Assembly (NCBI RefSeq): GCF_022063185.1
Contig: NZ_CP091913.1
Location: 5,309,141-5,373,140 of the forward strand
Source: Nostoc sp. UHCC 0870
Lineage (GTDB): Bacteria; Cyanobacteriota; Cyanobacteriia; Cyanobacteriales; Nostocaceae
DNA length: 64,000 nucleotides
Direction: 5' to 3'
Shown: positions 26,622 to 35,654 of the stretch, in pieces
Layout of the letters: each line of letters begins with the position of its first letter
How positions within the stretch are numbered: position 1 is the stretch's first letter
Made by a program: the position numbers and the translations under genes
Notes under the pieces: model-generated
The model's input: the letters and a program-made list of their open reading frames with translations, nothing else
The model's database searches: none
Told to the model about the DNA's origin: nothing

Positions 26622-27704
26622 TTACGCTGTCGGAGTCAATGATTGCACTCTTGATTCAGACTCCCAATCTAATGGATTCCATACCCGTTCTTCCAAAGCC
26701 ATCTGTTCAATTAAACTAGCTAATCTTAAAGCCTTAAGTGCCTGTTCACCACCCACTGAAGGCTGATTACCACCGTGTACGCAGTTGACAAAATGTTCTA
26801 ATTCTGCACTGAGGGGCTGAATATTAGTAGTATAAACTTTTTCAATCAAACCATCTTGCCGATATAATACTTGCTTATGATCGTTGAGAGAGTTAGCAGG
26901 TGTTTGGCGATGAATTAAAATTTCATTTTTGAGAAAATCTGCTTCAGTAAAGGAGTTTTTACAGTGGGCGACGATGCGGCGGATTTTGCGGTGTGTGACT
27001 TTGCTGGCTGTCAAAGTAGCAACAATGCCATTAGCAAATCCCAAGGTAGCAGTTACATAATCTAAATAACCGGAGTCTAAGGAGCGAGTACCACTAGCGG
27101 TTAATTTTGTTACTGGTGAAGCTGCCAATTCCAACAACAAATCGATGTCGTGAATCATCAAATCCAGCACCACCGAAACATCATTGGCTCGGTCAGAGTA
27201 AGGACTCATCCGGTGAGCTTCTAGTGCTAGCACTTCTTCCGTTTTCAGCACTTTGTGTAGCTCACGGAAGGCTGGGTTAAATCGCTCAATATGACCTACT
27301 TGCAGGATACACTGAGAGTCAGCAGCAGCATTGACTAAGGATTCCGCCTCAGAAATACTAGCAGCAATGGGTTTTTCGATTAAGACATGAATACCTGCCA
27401 AAAGACAGTTGATGCCCACAGCATAATGCAAGCGAGTGGGAACAGCTATGCACACCGCTTCTACATGGGGGAGCAGGTCACAGTAATCTTCAAAAAAACG
27501 CACCTTGTATTTACTGGCGGTTTCTAAGCCTCGTTCGACATTAATATCTGACACTCCGACCAGTTCAACATCCTTCATTGAACTCAGTGTACGGGTGTGA
27601 TGTTGTCCCATGTTGCCTACGCCGATTACACCTATGCGAATCGGTCGTGGCTGGTTGCGCTGTGTATATGAATTGGGTTCTGCCACTGATATGCTATTTT
27701 GCAC
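26622..27704 (-). CDS. Gfo/Idh/MocA-family NAD(P)-dependent oxidoreductase
   Basis: About 360 residues from GTG 27704, chosen because GAGGAGA lies eight bases before it; in-frame TTG/GTG codons at 27728 and 27725 would add eight residues. N-terminal Rossmann fold: RIGVIGVGNMGQHHTRTLS. The EKPIA motif of the family is present (VLIEKPIAASISEAES), with the catalytic-region motif DLMIHDIDLLLEL. These enzymes oxidise or reduce sugars and related substrates; the exact substrate is unknown. Not obviously part of an operon. Confidence 0.88.
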   Translation of the reverse strand: MQNSISVAEPNSYTQRNQPRPIRIGVIGVGNMGQHHTRTLSSMKDVELVGVSDINVERGLETASKYKVRFFEDYCDLLPHVEAVCIAVPTRLHYAVGINCLLAGIHVLIEKPIAASISEAESLVNAAADSQCILQVGHIERFNPAFRELHKVLKTEEVLALEAHRMSPYSDRANDVSVVLDLMIHDIDLLLELAASPVTKLTASGTRSLDSGYLDYVTATLGFANGIVATLTASKVTHRKIRRIVAHCKNSFTEADFLKNEILIHRQTPANSLNDHKQVLYRQDGLIEKVYTTNIQPLSAELEHFVNCVHGGNQPSVGGEQALKALRLASLIEQMALEERVWNPLDWESESRVQSLTPTA

Positions 27705-28247
27705 TATTGTTCTCTCCTCAACCACCAAATTTAGAGACGCTATGGCCGTTGGCGTTTATACTTGACAGCCGATTATTATCCGTCTAAAACCATCCAGATG
27801 GTAACATAGAGGCTCTGTTTATGAAGAATTTCAAAGTTTGTGATCAGTTCCCGTAATTTGGCTGTCTTTTGTATAGACATTGCTCAAGTGTAGGGTTTTT
27901 TCTGTTATACACAAACTACAATAAGCCTTTTTATTACCTTTAAAAACCTAGTAGTTCTAGGTATAAATATTTAAAAGACAATTAGACAATAAATGATCTG
28001 GACTAAAGATTAGCAATTCCATTGTGAGGAAAATTACAAATTAATTAACCACAATATCATACTGGAATACTTACACAAAAAAAGATTTATCTAAGATGTC
28101 CACTACGGTTATAACTAAATGATTTTGGCATAATTATTTGCATTCTTCACAAATTTGACTAATGATTTTTACGGGTACTAATCAGGAAGACCACTTTCTT
28201 AGCGGTGATTTTGATTTGGCGATTTACATTAAAAATTTGAAACGGAA
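27705..28247. other. Intergenic region, divergent promoters
   Basis: 543 bases between divergently transcribed oxidoreductase and queC. AT-rich. No ORF, tRNA or preQ1 riboswitch pattern recognised. Confidence 0.6.
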
Positions 28248-28922
28248 ATGAAAGCTGTAATTTTGTTGTCTGGGGGATTAGATTCTTCCACCATTCTTTA
28301 CCAAGCAAAGGCTGACGGTTGTGAGTGTTACTCAATGTCATTTGATTACCAACAGCGACATCGCCGAGAGTTACATTCAGCTTTGCTTGTAGCGCAAAAA
28401 GCTGGGGTTGTAGAACATCAGGTAGTTAACTTTGATTTAAGACAATGGGGTGGTTCAGCATTGACCGATGATGCGATCGCCTTACCTGAAGCACGTTCTC
28501 TGGATGAGATGTCACAAAGTATTCCTGTAACCTACGTACCTGCACGGAACACAATATTTTTAAGTTTTGCTCTAGCCTATGCGGAAGCGATCGCAGCTGA
28601 ACGTGTTTATATCGGAGTCAACGCCCTAGATTATTCAGGATATCCTGACTGTCGTCCTGACTATATCCAAGCAATGCAAGAAGTTTTCCGACTGGGAACT
28701 AAACAAGGAAGGGTTGGACAACCAATCAAAATTGTTGCTCCCTTGCTAGAACTGAAAAAAACCGAAATTATCCAACTTGGCAACCAATTAGAAGTACCTT
28801 GGGATCTCACTTGGTCTTGCTATGCCGGCGGTGATGTCGCTTGCGGTGTCTGTGATTCTTGTCGTTTGCGACTAGCCGCTTTTGCCGAATTAGGACTTGT
28901 TGATCCACTACCTTATGCTTAA
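28248..28922 (+). CDS. queC: 7-cyano-7-deazaguanine (preQ0) synthase
   Basis: 224 residues. Starts with the ATP-pyrophosphatase SGGLDSS loop (MKAVILLSGGLDSSTILYQA). Substrate loop VPARNTIFLSFALAYAEAI and zinc-binding cysteines in SCYAGGDVACGVCDSC are diagnostic. It makes preQ0 from carboxydeazaguanine, ammonia and ATP, the precursor of queuosine in tRNA. No other que gene is adjacent. Intact. Confidence 0.96.
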   Translation: MKAVILLSGGLDSSTILYQAKADGCECYSMSFDYQQRHRRELHSALLVAQKAGVVEHQVVNFDLRQWGGSALTDDAIALPEARSLDEMSQSIPVTYVPARNTIFLSFALAYAEAIAAERVYIGVNALDYSGYPDCRPDYIQAMQEVFRLGTKQGRVGQPIKIVAPLLELKKTEIIQLGNQLEVPWDLTWSCYAGGDVACGVCDSCRLRLAAFAELGLVDPLPYA

Positions 28923-28932
28923 TGGGGGAGTG

Positions 28933-30285
28933 TCAATCCTCCAACCGTCGCAATTGAATTTGATGCAGGCGCGGCCCATCAACAGATACAATGGTGAACT
29001 CAAGATTTTCATAACGAAAAAGTTCGCCCATATGAGGCATTTTCTGCAATTGGTAGAGTAAAAAACCAGCTAGGGTCTGATATTCCTTGGTTAAGGGTAA
29101 ATTGAGATGCAACACTTCGTTGAGGTCTTCTAAGTTAACCTGGGCTTGGACTAAAAATGTTTGCGGATCTAACATCTCAATTAGCAAATCGTCACTGGTT
29201 TGGGATTCACCCACATCGCCAATAATTTCCGCAATCACATCTTGGATAGTCAAAAGTCCTACCGTTCCCCCAAACTCATCCACGACTATCACCATAGCTG
29301 GTTTTTCTTGCTGCATCATGGGTAAAAGTTCACTCAGGGGGGTTATTTCCGGCACAAATCGAGTCGGACGCATCCAAGCTTGAATCTGGCTGTTTAAATT
29401 GAGTTGTCCCGTAGCTAGGGGTTTGGCTAAATCCCGAAAGTAAACAATTCCTCGAATGTCGTCTAAAGATTCACCAATAATGGGATAACGAGAATGTCCA
29501 GTAGAGAGCATTTCTTGGAGTAAAGTATCAAAAGTAGCATCTTTCGACAAAGCAACCATACCAGTACGAGGAATCATCACATCTTGGGCTGTGACATCAC
29601 CAAATTCAAAAACATTATTGAGCAGTTCTCGTTCTGTGGTTTCTAAACCAGTAGATTCCCGTTCTGTGGAGATAATTAGTTGTAACTCTTCAGGAGTCAC
29701 AGGTGGTCGCCAACTTTGACCAGTGTATTCAATCCTAAATAGTCGCAACAGATAACTAGTGGATTGGTTGAGAATCCAGATAAAGGGGCTAAAAAAACGC
29801 ACGATCGCTTTGACTGAAGGCCCTAAAAACCGAGCCAACTGCTCAGAATACAGCATGGCGACTGATTTAGGGCATAACTCCCCTAAAACAATTTGCAGAT
29901 AGGCGATTAAAAAAAAGGTTAAAGGAATTGATAGGGAATGAGCGATCGCATGACTCATACTGGCGGTTAAAGGAAAAGATTTGAGCCATGAACCCATGAC
30001 CACCACAATCGAAGTTTCGCCAATCCACCCCAGAGCCAAACTAGAGAGGGTAATACCCAACTGAGTAGTTGATAATACTCTATCAATACTACGTTGCAGC
30101 GTTTCAACTGCGATCGCTGGGATATCACCAGCCTCAACCAACTGATGAATACGCGATCGGCGCACTGTTACTATAGAAAACTCTGCCGTTACAAAAAAAG
30201 CATTGATTAAAATCAGTAATAGTACCGATAACAACCGCAGCCCTACATCTGTCAAGCTCAAACTAGGAAATTCATTCACCGCCAC
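28933..30285 (-). CDS. CNNM/HlyC-CorC family membrane protein with CBS pair
   Basis: 450 residues. The N-terminal DUF21/CNNM domain has three to four membrane segments (LLSVLLLILINAFFVTAEFS and later). Then a CBS pair (from about 215; DVMIPRTGMVALSKDATFDT and MRPTRFVPEITPLSELLPMM) and a C-terminal CorC/HlyC domain (FLVQAQVNLEDLNEVLHLNL). Such proteins are tied to magnesium or cobalt efflux or its control; the older hemolysin name is misleading. It ends 10 bases from the convergent queC stop. Confidence 0.9.
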   Translation of the reverse strand: MAVNEFPSLSLTDVGLRLLSVLLLILINAFFVTAEFSIVTVRRSRIHQLVEAGDIPAIAVETLQRSIDRVLSTTQLGITLSSLALGWIGETSIVVVMGSWLKSFPLTASMSHAIAHSLSIPLTFFLIAYLQIVLGELCPKSVAMLYSEQLARFLGPSVKAIVRFFSPFIWILNQSTSYLLRLFRIEYTGQSWRPPVTPEELQLIISTERESTGLETTERELLNNVFEFGDVTAQDVMIPRTGMVALSKDATFDTLLQEMLSTGHSRYPIIGESLDDIRGIVYFRDLAKPLATGQLNLNSQIQAWMRPTRFVPEITPLSELLPMMQQEKPAMVIVVDEFGGTVGLLTIQDVIAEIIGDVGESQTSDDLLIEMLDPQTFLVQAQVNLEDLNEVLHLNLPLTKEYQTLAGFLLYQLQKMPHMGELFRYENLEFTIVSVDGPRLHQIQLRRLED

Positions 30286-30361
30286 AGCTCATACAAAACT
30301 CTTGCTATTGAGGATTGGGGAATTGAGCAGAAAAAACTCAAAATTCATTAGTTTTTCGCCC

Positions 30362-30396
30362 TTCCCCAATCCCCAATTCCCAATCCCCAGTCCCTA
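30362..30396. repeat. STRR heptamer array (CCCCAAT/CCCCAGT)
   Basis: Four to five heptamers abut the stop codon of the following minus-strand ORF. Confidence 0.85.
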
Positions 30397-31095
30397 TTTA
30401 TCTACAGGAATATTTGATACTTCTAGCTTCAGTTTTTGATCAGGATAATCTGTCAGAGAAAGGGATACTTTCTTCACATCATCTAGTAAAGCTGTAGGAA
30501 TGCTCACTGTACCAGAAAATGCCGTGCCACTTGCTGGTAATTCTGAGGGTAAACCCTCTGTACTTGCACTCAGAGTTCTACCTTTATCATCAGTCACATC
30601 TAAGAAACTATACAAAAAGCGAACAGAATCAGCACCTTTATTCTGCATTTTTACTTTCAGTAGCAAATCACCACCAGAATAGCGAGCAGATTGCACCGCC
30701 AAAGTTACACCTTCACTTTCAGCAGTTACAGGAAATCCGGCTTGAGGTTTTTCTTCAACCACTACCTCCGTTTTCTCTTTTTGCTTCTGCTTGCGGTTGT
30801 TAATTTCCTCATCGTCCTCATCTAGCTTGTCTGATTTAGCTACTTTAGCTTTACCTTCAATTCGTGCCTTAACAGTTTTCAGAATTTCTTCCTCTTTTAA
30901 AAGTGTCACTTCTCCAGATTGGGAGCTATTGGACTTAGTGGTAGCAAATTTGCTAGTAGGACGACCATCTGGCGTGGTGACACCTTTGAGTGCAGAACTT
31001 CCCAAGTTAAAACCCAATAAGGCACTAACAGAACCTGCGCCTAACATGAGGATTAACAAAACCAGAGTAAGAATTACAGTAGAATTTATCTTCAT
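30394..31095 (-). CDS. Unknown membrane-anchored protein with C-terminal beta domain
   Basis: About 233 residues from ATG 31095; an in-frame TTG nine bases upstream is possible. One N-terminal membrane segment (VILTLVLLILMLGAGSVSAL). A charged, probably unordered middle (about 50-125, Lys/Glu-rich) and a C-terminal 100-residue domain of alternating strands (VTLAVQSARYSGGDLLLKVK) resembling extracytoplasmic DUF4352-like immunoglobulin folds. Likely exposed to the periplasm. Function unknown. Confidence 0.6.
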   Translation of the reverse strand: MKINSTVILTLVLLILMLGAGSVSALLGFNLGSSALKGVTTPDGRPTSKFATTKSNSSQSGEVTLLKEEEILKTVKARIEGKAKVAKSDKLDEDDEEINNRKQKQKEKTEVVVEEKPQAGFPVTAESEGVTLAVQSARYSGGDLLLKVKMQNKGADSVRFLYSFLDVTDDKGRTLSASTEGLPSELPASGTAFSGTVSIPTALLDDVKKVSLSLTDYPDQKLKLEVSNIPVDK

Positions 31096-31299
31096 TGCTG
31101 ACAAGCTATTGCAAAAGAATGCTGGTCTATACTAGCTGGAGTATATTAAGAGTGTTAAAGCTATATACCAAAATCTTTAATGTAACTTAATTAATCATAG
31201 TCTGCACTATGCCAAAAATAAATTGTGTAGTATAAAAATCAATAAGACGATTTGGGATGGTACACAAACTCTAAACAATAGGATACAATTTAATTCTAA

Positions 31300-31372
31300 C
31301 CAGGGTTGGCCGAGCGGTTGAGGCAGCGAACTCATAATTCGCCCAAGGCAGGTTCAACTCCTGCACCCTGGA
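31300..31372 (+). tRNA. tRNA with CAU anticodon, probably tRNA-Ile2
   Basis: Full cloverleaf: acceptor CCAGGGT/ACCCTGG, D arm GCCGAGCGGTTGAGGC, anticodon stem GCGAA/TTCGC around loop CTCATAA, T arm GCAGG-TTCAACT-CCTGC, discriminator A. CCA is not encoded. By anticodon it would be read as Met. The long D loop and CTCATAATT surroundings resemble the plastid trnI-CAU type, whose C34 is changed to lysidine by TilS so that it decodes AUA as Ile. It is not the initiator, which would need a mismatched 1-72 pair. Confidence 0.93.
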
Positions 31373-31420
31373 TTTAATCAGTGATGAGTGCTGAGTTATG
31401 AGCTATGAGTGCTGAGTTAT

Positions 31421-31457
31421 GTTAGCGGTAGCGGGGCGTTTAGCCCGTGCTGAGTTA
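31421..31457. repeat. Dispersed repeat (TTAGCGGTAGCGGGGCG family)
   Basis: Reads TGTTAGCGGTAGCGGGGCG then TTTAGCCCGTGCTGA, inside a run of GAGTTATGAGTGCT repeats after the tRNA. Confidence 0.75.
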
Positions 31458-31542
31458 TGAGCCTTAAGTGATAAATAAGAGTATTTTTAAGTGACTACAG
31501 TACAAAAACTAGGTCTAAAAGCCAAATACTATAAATTGTTTC

Positions 31543-31646
31543 ACTCACTACTCACTACTCACTACTCACCACTCACTACTCATTACTCATTACTCATTAC
31601 TCATTACTCATTACTCAGCACTCAGCACTCAGCACTCAGCACTCCT
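31543..31646. repeat. Long STRR heptamer array (ACTCACT/ACTCATT/ACTCAGC)
   Basis: About fourteen seven-base units in blocks: ACTCACT, then ACTCATT, then ACTCAGC. Ends at the stop codon of the adjacent minus-strand gene. Confidence 0.92.
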
Positions 31647-32079
31647 ATCTTTGTAGTGAAGTATCAAAGCGGAATTCTGTTCCTACCTTTAACTTGTTAG
31701 CATTCAAGCGTGGGGACATGAGCAGTGATGAATTGTAAGGATTTGGTAAATCGGGTGTACGAAGATAAGGATCATTCATTGACTGCTGTGTTAAGACATC
31801 TTTATAAAGAGTATTTAGCAATTCCGCATCACGGGCAATCTCATTTTCGGGGAAAGAATTGCGAAAACCAGAGCCAGAACCCAAAAATGAGTCTAATTGA
31901 CGTTTAGGGGTACTATTTTCATAAAAGTTGCGATCGTGGCGAAAATAAGCACGCTCAAATACATCACTTGTGCTTTCATAATTGGGTATTTCTGACTCAG
32001 CATTAGCGATCGCTGGAAAAGCCATACCAGTAGCTAAAAGCACTAACAAACCACTAAGAGACTTAAATTTTATACCCAT
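31645..32079 (-). CDS. Unknown secreted protein
   Basis: 144 residues. Classic signal peptide: MGIKFKSLSGLLVLLATGMA, then FPAIANA with predicted cleavage after ANA. The mature part is hydrophilic, without Cys, rich in Asn, Ser and Arg (FERAYFRHDRNFYENSTPKR) and shows no motif I recognise. Probably periplasmic or exported. The last codon lies at the edge of a STRR array. Function unknown; it may be specific to heterocystous cyanobacteria. Confidence 0.65.
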   Translation of the reverse strand: MGIKFKSLSGLLVLLATGMAFPAIANAESEIPNYESTSDVFERAYFRHDRNFYENSTPKRQLDSFLGSGSGFRNSFPENEIARDAELLNTLYKDVLTQQSMNDPYLRTPDLPNPYNSSLLMSPRLNANKLKVGTEFRFDTSLQR

Positions 32080-32180
32080 CTTGTTTACTCCTCAATTTTT
32101 GGGTAAATCTTAACTTATGCTTAAGTTCAGAACTCTCATGAGTTCAACCTTTGGTGTAGCATAACTTTTACTGTTTTGTA

Positions 32181-32801
32181 ATGACGTATTCTACTGAAAC
32201 CCTTACCCAGTCAGATATTTGGGCAGCTACTGCGGATGTCACTAATCTGCGTCAAAAACTACTGGATTTATTTTGTCAACTCGCCTATCAAGAGGGTGAT
32301 TTTATTCTTTCTTCTGGACAACCCAGTTCTTACTACATCAACGGTAAGCAGGTCACACTCCATCCCCAAGGTGCTTTAGCAATTGGTCGCATTCTCTTAT
32401 CTCTATTACCTTCAGATACTCAAGCCGTAGCTGGTTTAACACTGGGGGCTGATCCAATTGTGTCGGCGGTGAGTGTAGTTTCTGCTTATGAAAATAGACC
32501 AATCCCAGCCTTGATTATTCGCAAAGAAGCTAAAGGTCATGGGACTAAGGCGTATATTGAAGGCCCCAACTTACCGGAAGGTGCAAAGGTGGTGGTTTTG
32601 GAAGATGTCGTCACGACTGGACAATCTGCGATGAAAGCAGTTGAACGACTCAGGGCGGCTGGTTATGTTGTTGATGAAGTAATTTCACTAGTAGACAGAC
32701 AACAAGGGGGAGCAGAATTTTACCAGTCTGTCGGGTTGAAGTTTGAAGTAGTGTTTACGATTAAAGACCTTCAAGAACGGTATCGAGAATTAGGGAATTA
32801 G
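32181..32801 (+). CDS. pyrE: Orotate phosphoribosyltransferase
   Basis: 206 residues. The PRPP-binding motif is VVVLEDVVTTGQSAMKAVER; also typical are DFILSSGQPSSYYINGKQVT and the flexible loop IIRKEAKGHGTKAYIEG. It makes orotidine monophosphate from orotate and PRPP in pyrimidine synthesis, the fifth pathway step. No other pyr gene is adjacent, as usual in cyanobacteria. Intact. Confidence 0.95.
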   Translation: MTYSTETLTQSDIWAATADVTNLRQKLLDLFCQLAYQEGDFILSSGQPSSYYINGKQVTLHPQGALAIGRILLSLLPSDTQAVAGLTLGADPIVSAVSVVSAYENRPIPALIIRKEAKGHGTKAYIEGPNLPEGAKVVVLEDVVTTGQSAMKAVERLRAAGYVVDEVISLVDRQQGGAEFYQSVGLKFEVVFTIKDLQERYRELGN

Positions 32802-32917
32802 TGGGGTAATTTAGGGTCGCGTAGCGACTCTCCCCAGGTAATTTTTGATTTCGTTCTGGGATACTTCTACTAATTACAGTAGTATCAAAATTTGATAATC
32901 AGCGCATCTATAACCTG

Positions 32918-33769
32918 ATGACAAAATCCGCAGATGTCAGCACAAAACGCTTGATTAGCCTCGCACCTGATAACTGGGTGAAATGGGTAAGGCAATTTCC
33001 TGATATTACAGCAGGGGAAATAGTCAACTCAGAATTTCAGTGGATAAGCAGAGAAAGTGACGTTTTAATTCGTGTAAAAAATCCCCAGTATGGTAATTTT
33101 CTCGTTCTCAATGAGTTACAACTGCGTCCCACATCAGAAATGCCAAGAAGAATGCGTGCTTATGCGGCACTTGCAGAAGAAAAATATAAATTACTGACAT
33201 ATCCTGTATTAATCAACATCCTCAAAACTACTAACTCAGAAATATCTACAACTTATGAATCAAATATTGCTGGATTACGCGCAATTCAGGATTATCGCGT
33301 CATTAATTTATGGGAAGTCGATGTAAATATCGCTTTTGATCAACCACTACCATCTTTATTACCCTTTGTACCAATTCTCAAAGGTGGTGAGAATGAGGCT
33401 ACAATTCGGGAAGCTCTACAAATACTCCGGTCTGATGAACAGTTAAACCAACTTGAGACGGTATTAGCATTTTTTGCTACTTTTGTATTAGAAAGCTCCC
33501 TAGTTCAAGAAATAATGAGGTGGGATATGGCTGTATTACGCGAATCGCCTTGGTATAAAGAAATTTTAGAACGAGGAAGACAGGAAGGGGCTGAATTGGC
33601 ATTGCAGGGTATTGAAATGCTGTTAGATATTAAGTTTGGTAGTGAAGGTTTAGAATTGATGCCTGCAATTTATCAAGTTAATGATTTAGAGCGATTAAAA
33701 TCGATTCAACAGGCAATTAAAACTGCAAATACAGTTGAAGATTTACTTTTGGAAGTCCAGAAAAATTGA
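32918..33769 (+). CDS. Rpn/YhgA-like PD-(D/E)XK nuclease family protein
   Basis: 283 residues. The nuclease-like half has SDVLIRVK and LVLNELQLRPTSEMPRRMRA, with the acidic residues expected for a PD-(D/E)XK fold although the Lys of ExK is replaced by Gln in ELQ. The second half carries MRWDMAVLRESPWYKEILER, typical of cyanobacterial Rpn proteins, often before short GRQEG repeats. These families are multi-copy in cyanobacteria and are linked to recombination-promoting nucleases. The C-terminal helical tail is intact. Confidence 0.75.
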   Translation: MTKSADVSTKRLISLAPDNWVKWVRQFPDITAGEIVNSEFQWISRESDVLIRVKNPQYGNFLVLNELQLRPTSEMPRRMRAYAALAEEKYKLLTYPVLINILKTTNSEISTTYESNIAGLRAIQDYRVINLWEVDVNIAFDQPLPSLLPFVPILKGGENEATIREALQILRSDEQLNQLETVLAFFATFVLESSLVQEIMRWDMAVLRESPWYKEILERGRQEGAELALQGIEMLLDIKFGSEGLELMPAIYQVNDLERLKSIQQAIKTANTVEDLLLEVQKN

Positions 33770-33858
33770 GGGGAAAATCAAAACTCTAACTATAAAGCGT
33801 ACTGCACTAGGTGAGTTATTTATGGTTGTAGTTGCTGATGAGGGTAGGTATTTAATCA

Positions 33859-33879
33859 GGTGGGCAATTCTTGCCCACC
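33859..33879. repeat. Hairpin repeat GGTGGGCAA-TTC-TTGCCCACC
   Basis: Perfect 9-bp arms around TTC between the convergent Rpn and thiC genes. No T-run, so it is not a clear terminator; this hairpin is common in cyanobacterial spacers. Confidence 0.7.
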
Positions 33880-33895
33880 CTACGTTACTACGTTA

Positions 33896-35269
33896 CTAAC
33901 TTTGCGTTACAGGTTCTTTTGCCAAGAACTTCTCTAGTTCAGTCAGTGCATCAGCATCAACTTTGGTTTGCATGGGGCAGAATTTAGGGCCACACATGGA
34001 ACAAAACTCAGCAGTTTTGTAAATATCTGCTGGTAACGTTTCATCATGGTATTCTTTCGCTCTTTCCGGGTCGAGTGATAATTCAAACTGACGATTCCAG
34101 TCGAAATTATAACGAGCATGAGAGAGTTGATCGTCTCTATCTCTTGCGCCTGGGCGATGTCTGGCAATGTCGGCAGCATGAGCTGCTATTTTGTAAGCAA
34201 TCAGACCATTCCGCACATCTTCAGCGTTAGGCAGTCCCAAATGCTCTTTTGGTGTAACGTAGCACAGCATTGCTGTACCATACCAACCAGCCATCGCCGC
34301 ACCAATCGCGGAAGTGATGTGGTCATAACCTGGTGCAATGTCTGTCACCAAGGGGCCAAGCACATAGAAGGGGGCTTCAGAACACTCTTCCATCTGCTTT
34401 TTGACGTTGAACTCAATTTGATCCATTGGGACGTGTCCTGGCCCTTCTACCATGACTTGGACATCATGTTCCCAAGCTTTGCGGGTGAGTTGTCCGAGGG
34501 TTTTGAGTTCGGCTAACTGGGCATCATCGGAGGCATCATGAGTACAGCCGGGGCGGAGAGAGTCCCCTAAACTGAAGGAGACATCATATCTCTTGAAAAT
34601 CTCAATAATGTCGCGGAAGTGGGTGTAAAGTGGGTTTTGTTTGTGGTGATGCAACATCCACCGCGCCAAAATACCGCCACCACGGGAAACAATACCGGTG
34701 ATGCGGCTTCTTACTAAAGGTAAATGTTCTATCAAAATCCCGGCGTGGATGGTTTGATAGTCTACCCCTTGCTGGGCGTGTTTTTCGATGATGTGCAGAA
34801 AGTCTTCTGGTGTCAGATTTTCAATTGTGCCGTGGACGCTTTCTAAAGCTTGGTAGACTGGCACTGTCCCAATGGGAACGGGGGAGGCGTTGATGATAGC
34901 AGTACGAATTTCATCTAAGTTACCGCCACCTGTGGACAAGTCCATCACGGTATCAGCACCATACTTCACCGCTAGATTCAATTTGTCTACTTCTTCTTGA
35001 AGATTAGAAGAGTTGGGTGAAGCACCGATGTTAGCATTAACCTTACACTTAGAGGCGATGCCGATCGCCATTGGCTCTAAGTTAGTGTGATTAATATTAG
35101 CAGGGATGATCATTCGCCCCCGCGCCACTTCATCACGAATCAGGTCAGCCGGTAGATTTTCTCGTTGGGCGACGTAGTGCATTTCTTCGGTGATGACACC
35201 CTGACGTGCGTAGTGCATTTGAGTTACATTGCTTTGCCCACTACGTTTAGCAACCCATTCTTTCCGCAT
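33896..35269 (-). CDS. thiC: Phosphomethylpyrimidine (HMP-P) synthase
   Basis: 457 residues, a short ThiC form common in cyanobacteria. Radical-SAM cluster cysteines sit near the C-terminus in CSMCGPKFCPMQ (CX2CX4C). Core motifs: MDLSTGGGNLDEIRTAIIN, YQTIHAGILIEHLPL, EGPGHVPMDQIE and DIAPGYDHITSAIGAA. It converts aminoimidazole ribotide to the thiamine pyrimidine. Preceded by a TPP riboswitch, so expression falls when thiamine diphosphate is plentiful. Intact. Confidence 0.97.
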   Translation of the reverse strand: MRKEWVAKRSGQSNVTQMHYARQGVITEEMHYVAQRENLPADLIRDEVARGRMIIPANINHTNLEPMAIGIASKCKVNANIGASPNSSNLQEEVDKLNLAVKYGADTVMDLSTGGGNLDEIRTAIINASPVPIGTVPVYQALESVHGTIENLTPEDFLHIIEKHAQQGVDYQTIHAGILIEHLPLVRSRITGIVSRGGGILARWMLHHHKQNPLYTHFRDIIEIFKRYDVSFSLGDSLRPGCTHDASDDAQLAELKTLGQLTRKAWEHDVQVMVEGPGHVPMDQIEFNVKKQMEECSEAPFYVLGPLVTDIAPGYDHITSAIGAAMAGWYGTAMLCYVTPKEHLGLPNAEDVRNGLIAYKIAAHAADIARHRPGARDRDDQLSHARYNFDWNRQFELSLDPERAKEYHDETLPADIYKTAEFCSMCGPKFCPMQTKVDADALTELEKFLAKEPVTQS

Positions 35270-35289
35270 ATGAAATTCCCTCGATAAAC

Positions 35290-35367
35290 AGCTTCCCTTC
35301 GCTGGTATTACCCAGTCTCAGGTGTTAAGGGTGTGATCTCAGCCTGTTGGTGCAAGCACCCCTAGCA
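35290..35367 (-). promoter_or_regulatory. TPP riboswitch (THI element) of thiC
   Basis: Read on the minus strand: AGGGGTGCTTGC, then GGCTGAGATCACACCC, then ACACCTGAGACTGGGTAATA and CCAGCGAAGGGAAGC. These are the conserved TPP-binding bulges (CTGAGA and the GGGTAATACCAGCG-AAGGGAAG half). It lies about 21 bases before the thiC ATG and near its GAGGGA ribosome-binding site. No strong terminator follows, so control of translation start is more likely than attenuation. Confidence 0.95.
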
Positions 35368-35445
35368 TGGATGTAGTGTATCACCTTGTTTATGGGTGGG
35401 GACAAGAAGGTTAACAATTTATAAGGTGAAGCGGTTTAGTTCATT

Positions 35446-35486
35446 AGGGGTGTAAGGGTGTAGGGGTGTAGGGGTGTAAGGGTTGA
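35446..35486. repeat. STRR-like array (GGGTGTA)
   Basis: Tandem GGGTGTA units upstream of the TPP riboswitch; a related CCCCTACACC block occurs near 35565-35585 on the same strand, in inverse sense. Confidence 0.85.
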
Positions 35487-35654
35487 AGGTGTTGGACGGG
35501 GATTGAAAGTTGCCCCAAGGAGCAGGGCTTTTAACCCTTGGGTGGTTGGAAAAAAGTTCTTCCCCCTATACCTCTACACCCCTACGGGGCTTAGTAAGGT
35601 GACTATTAGGTAATTGGGGAGACAATTCAGTAGAGGTGCAGGGGAGAATAACTA

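Noticed and set aside
27705..28247. preQ1 riboswitch before queC
   Set aside because: No conserved preQ1 aptamer stem-loop or A-rich tail was found by eye.
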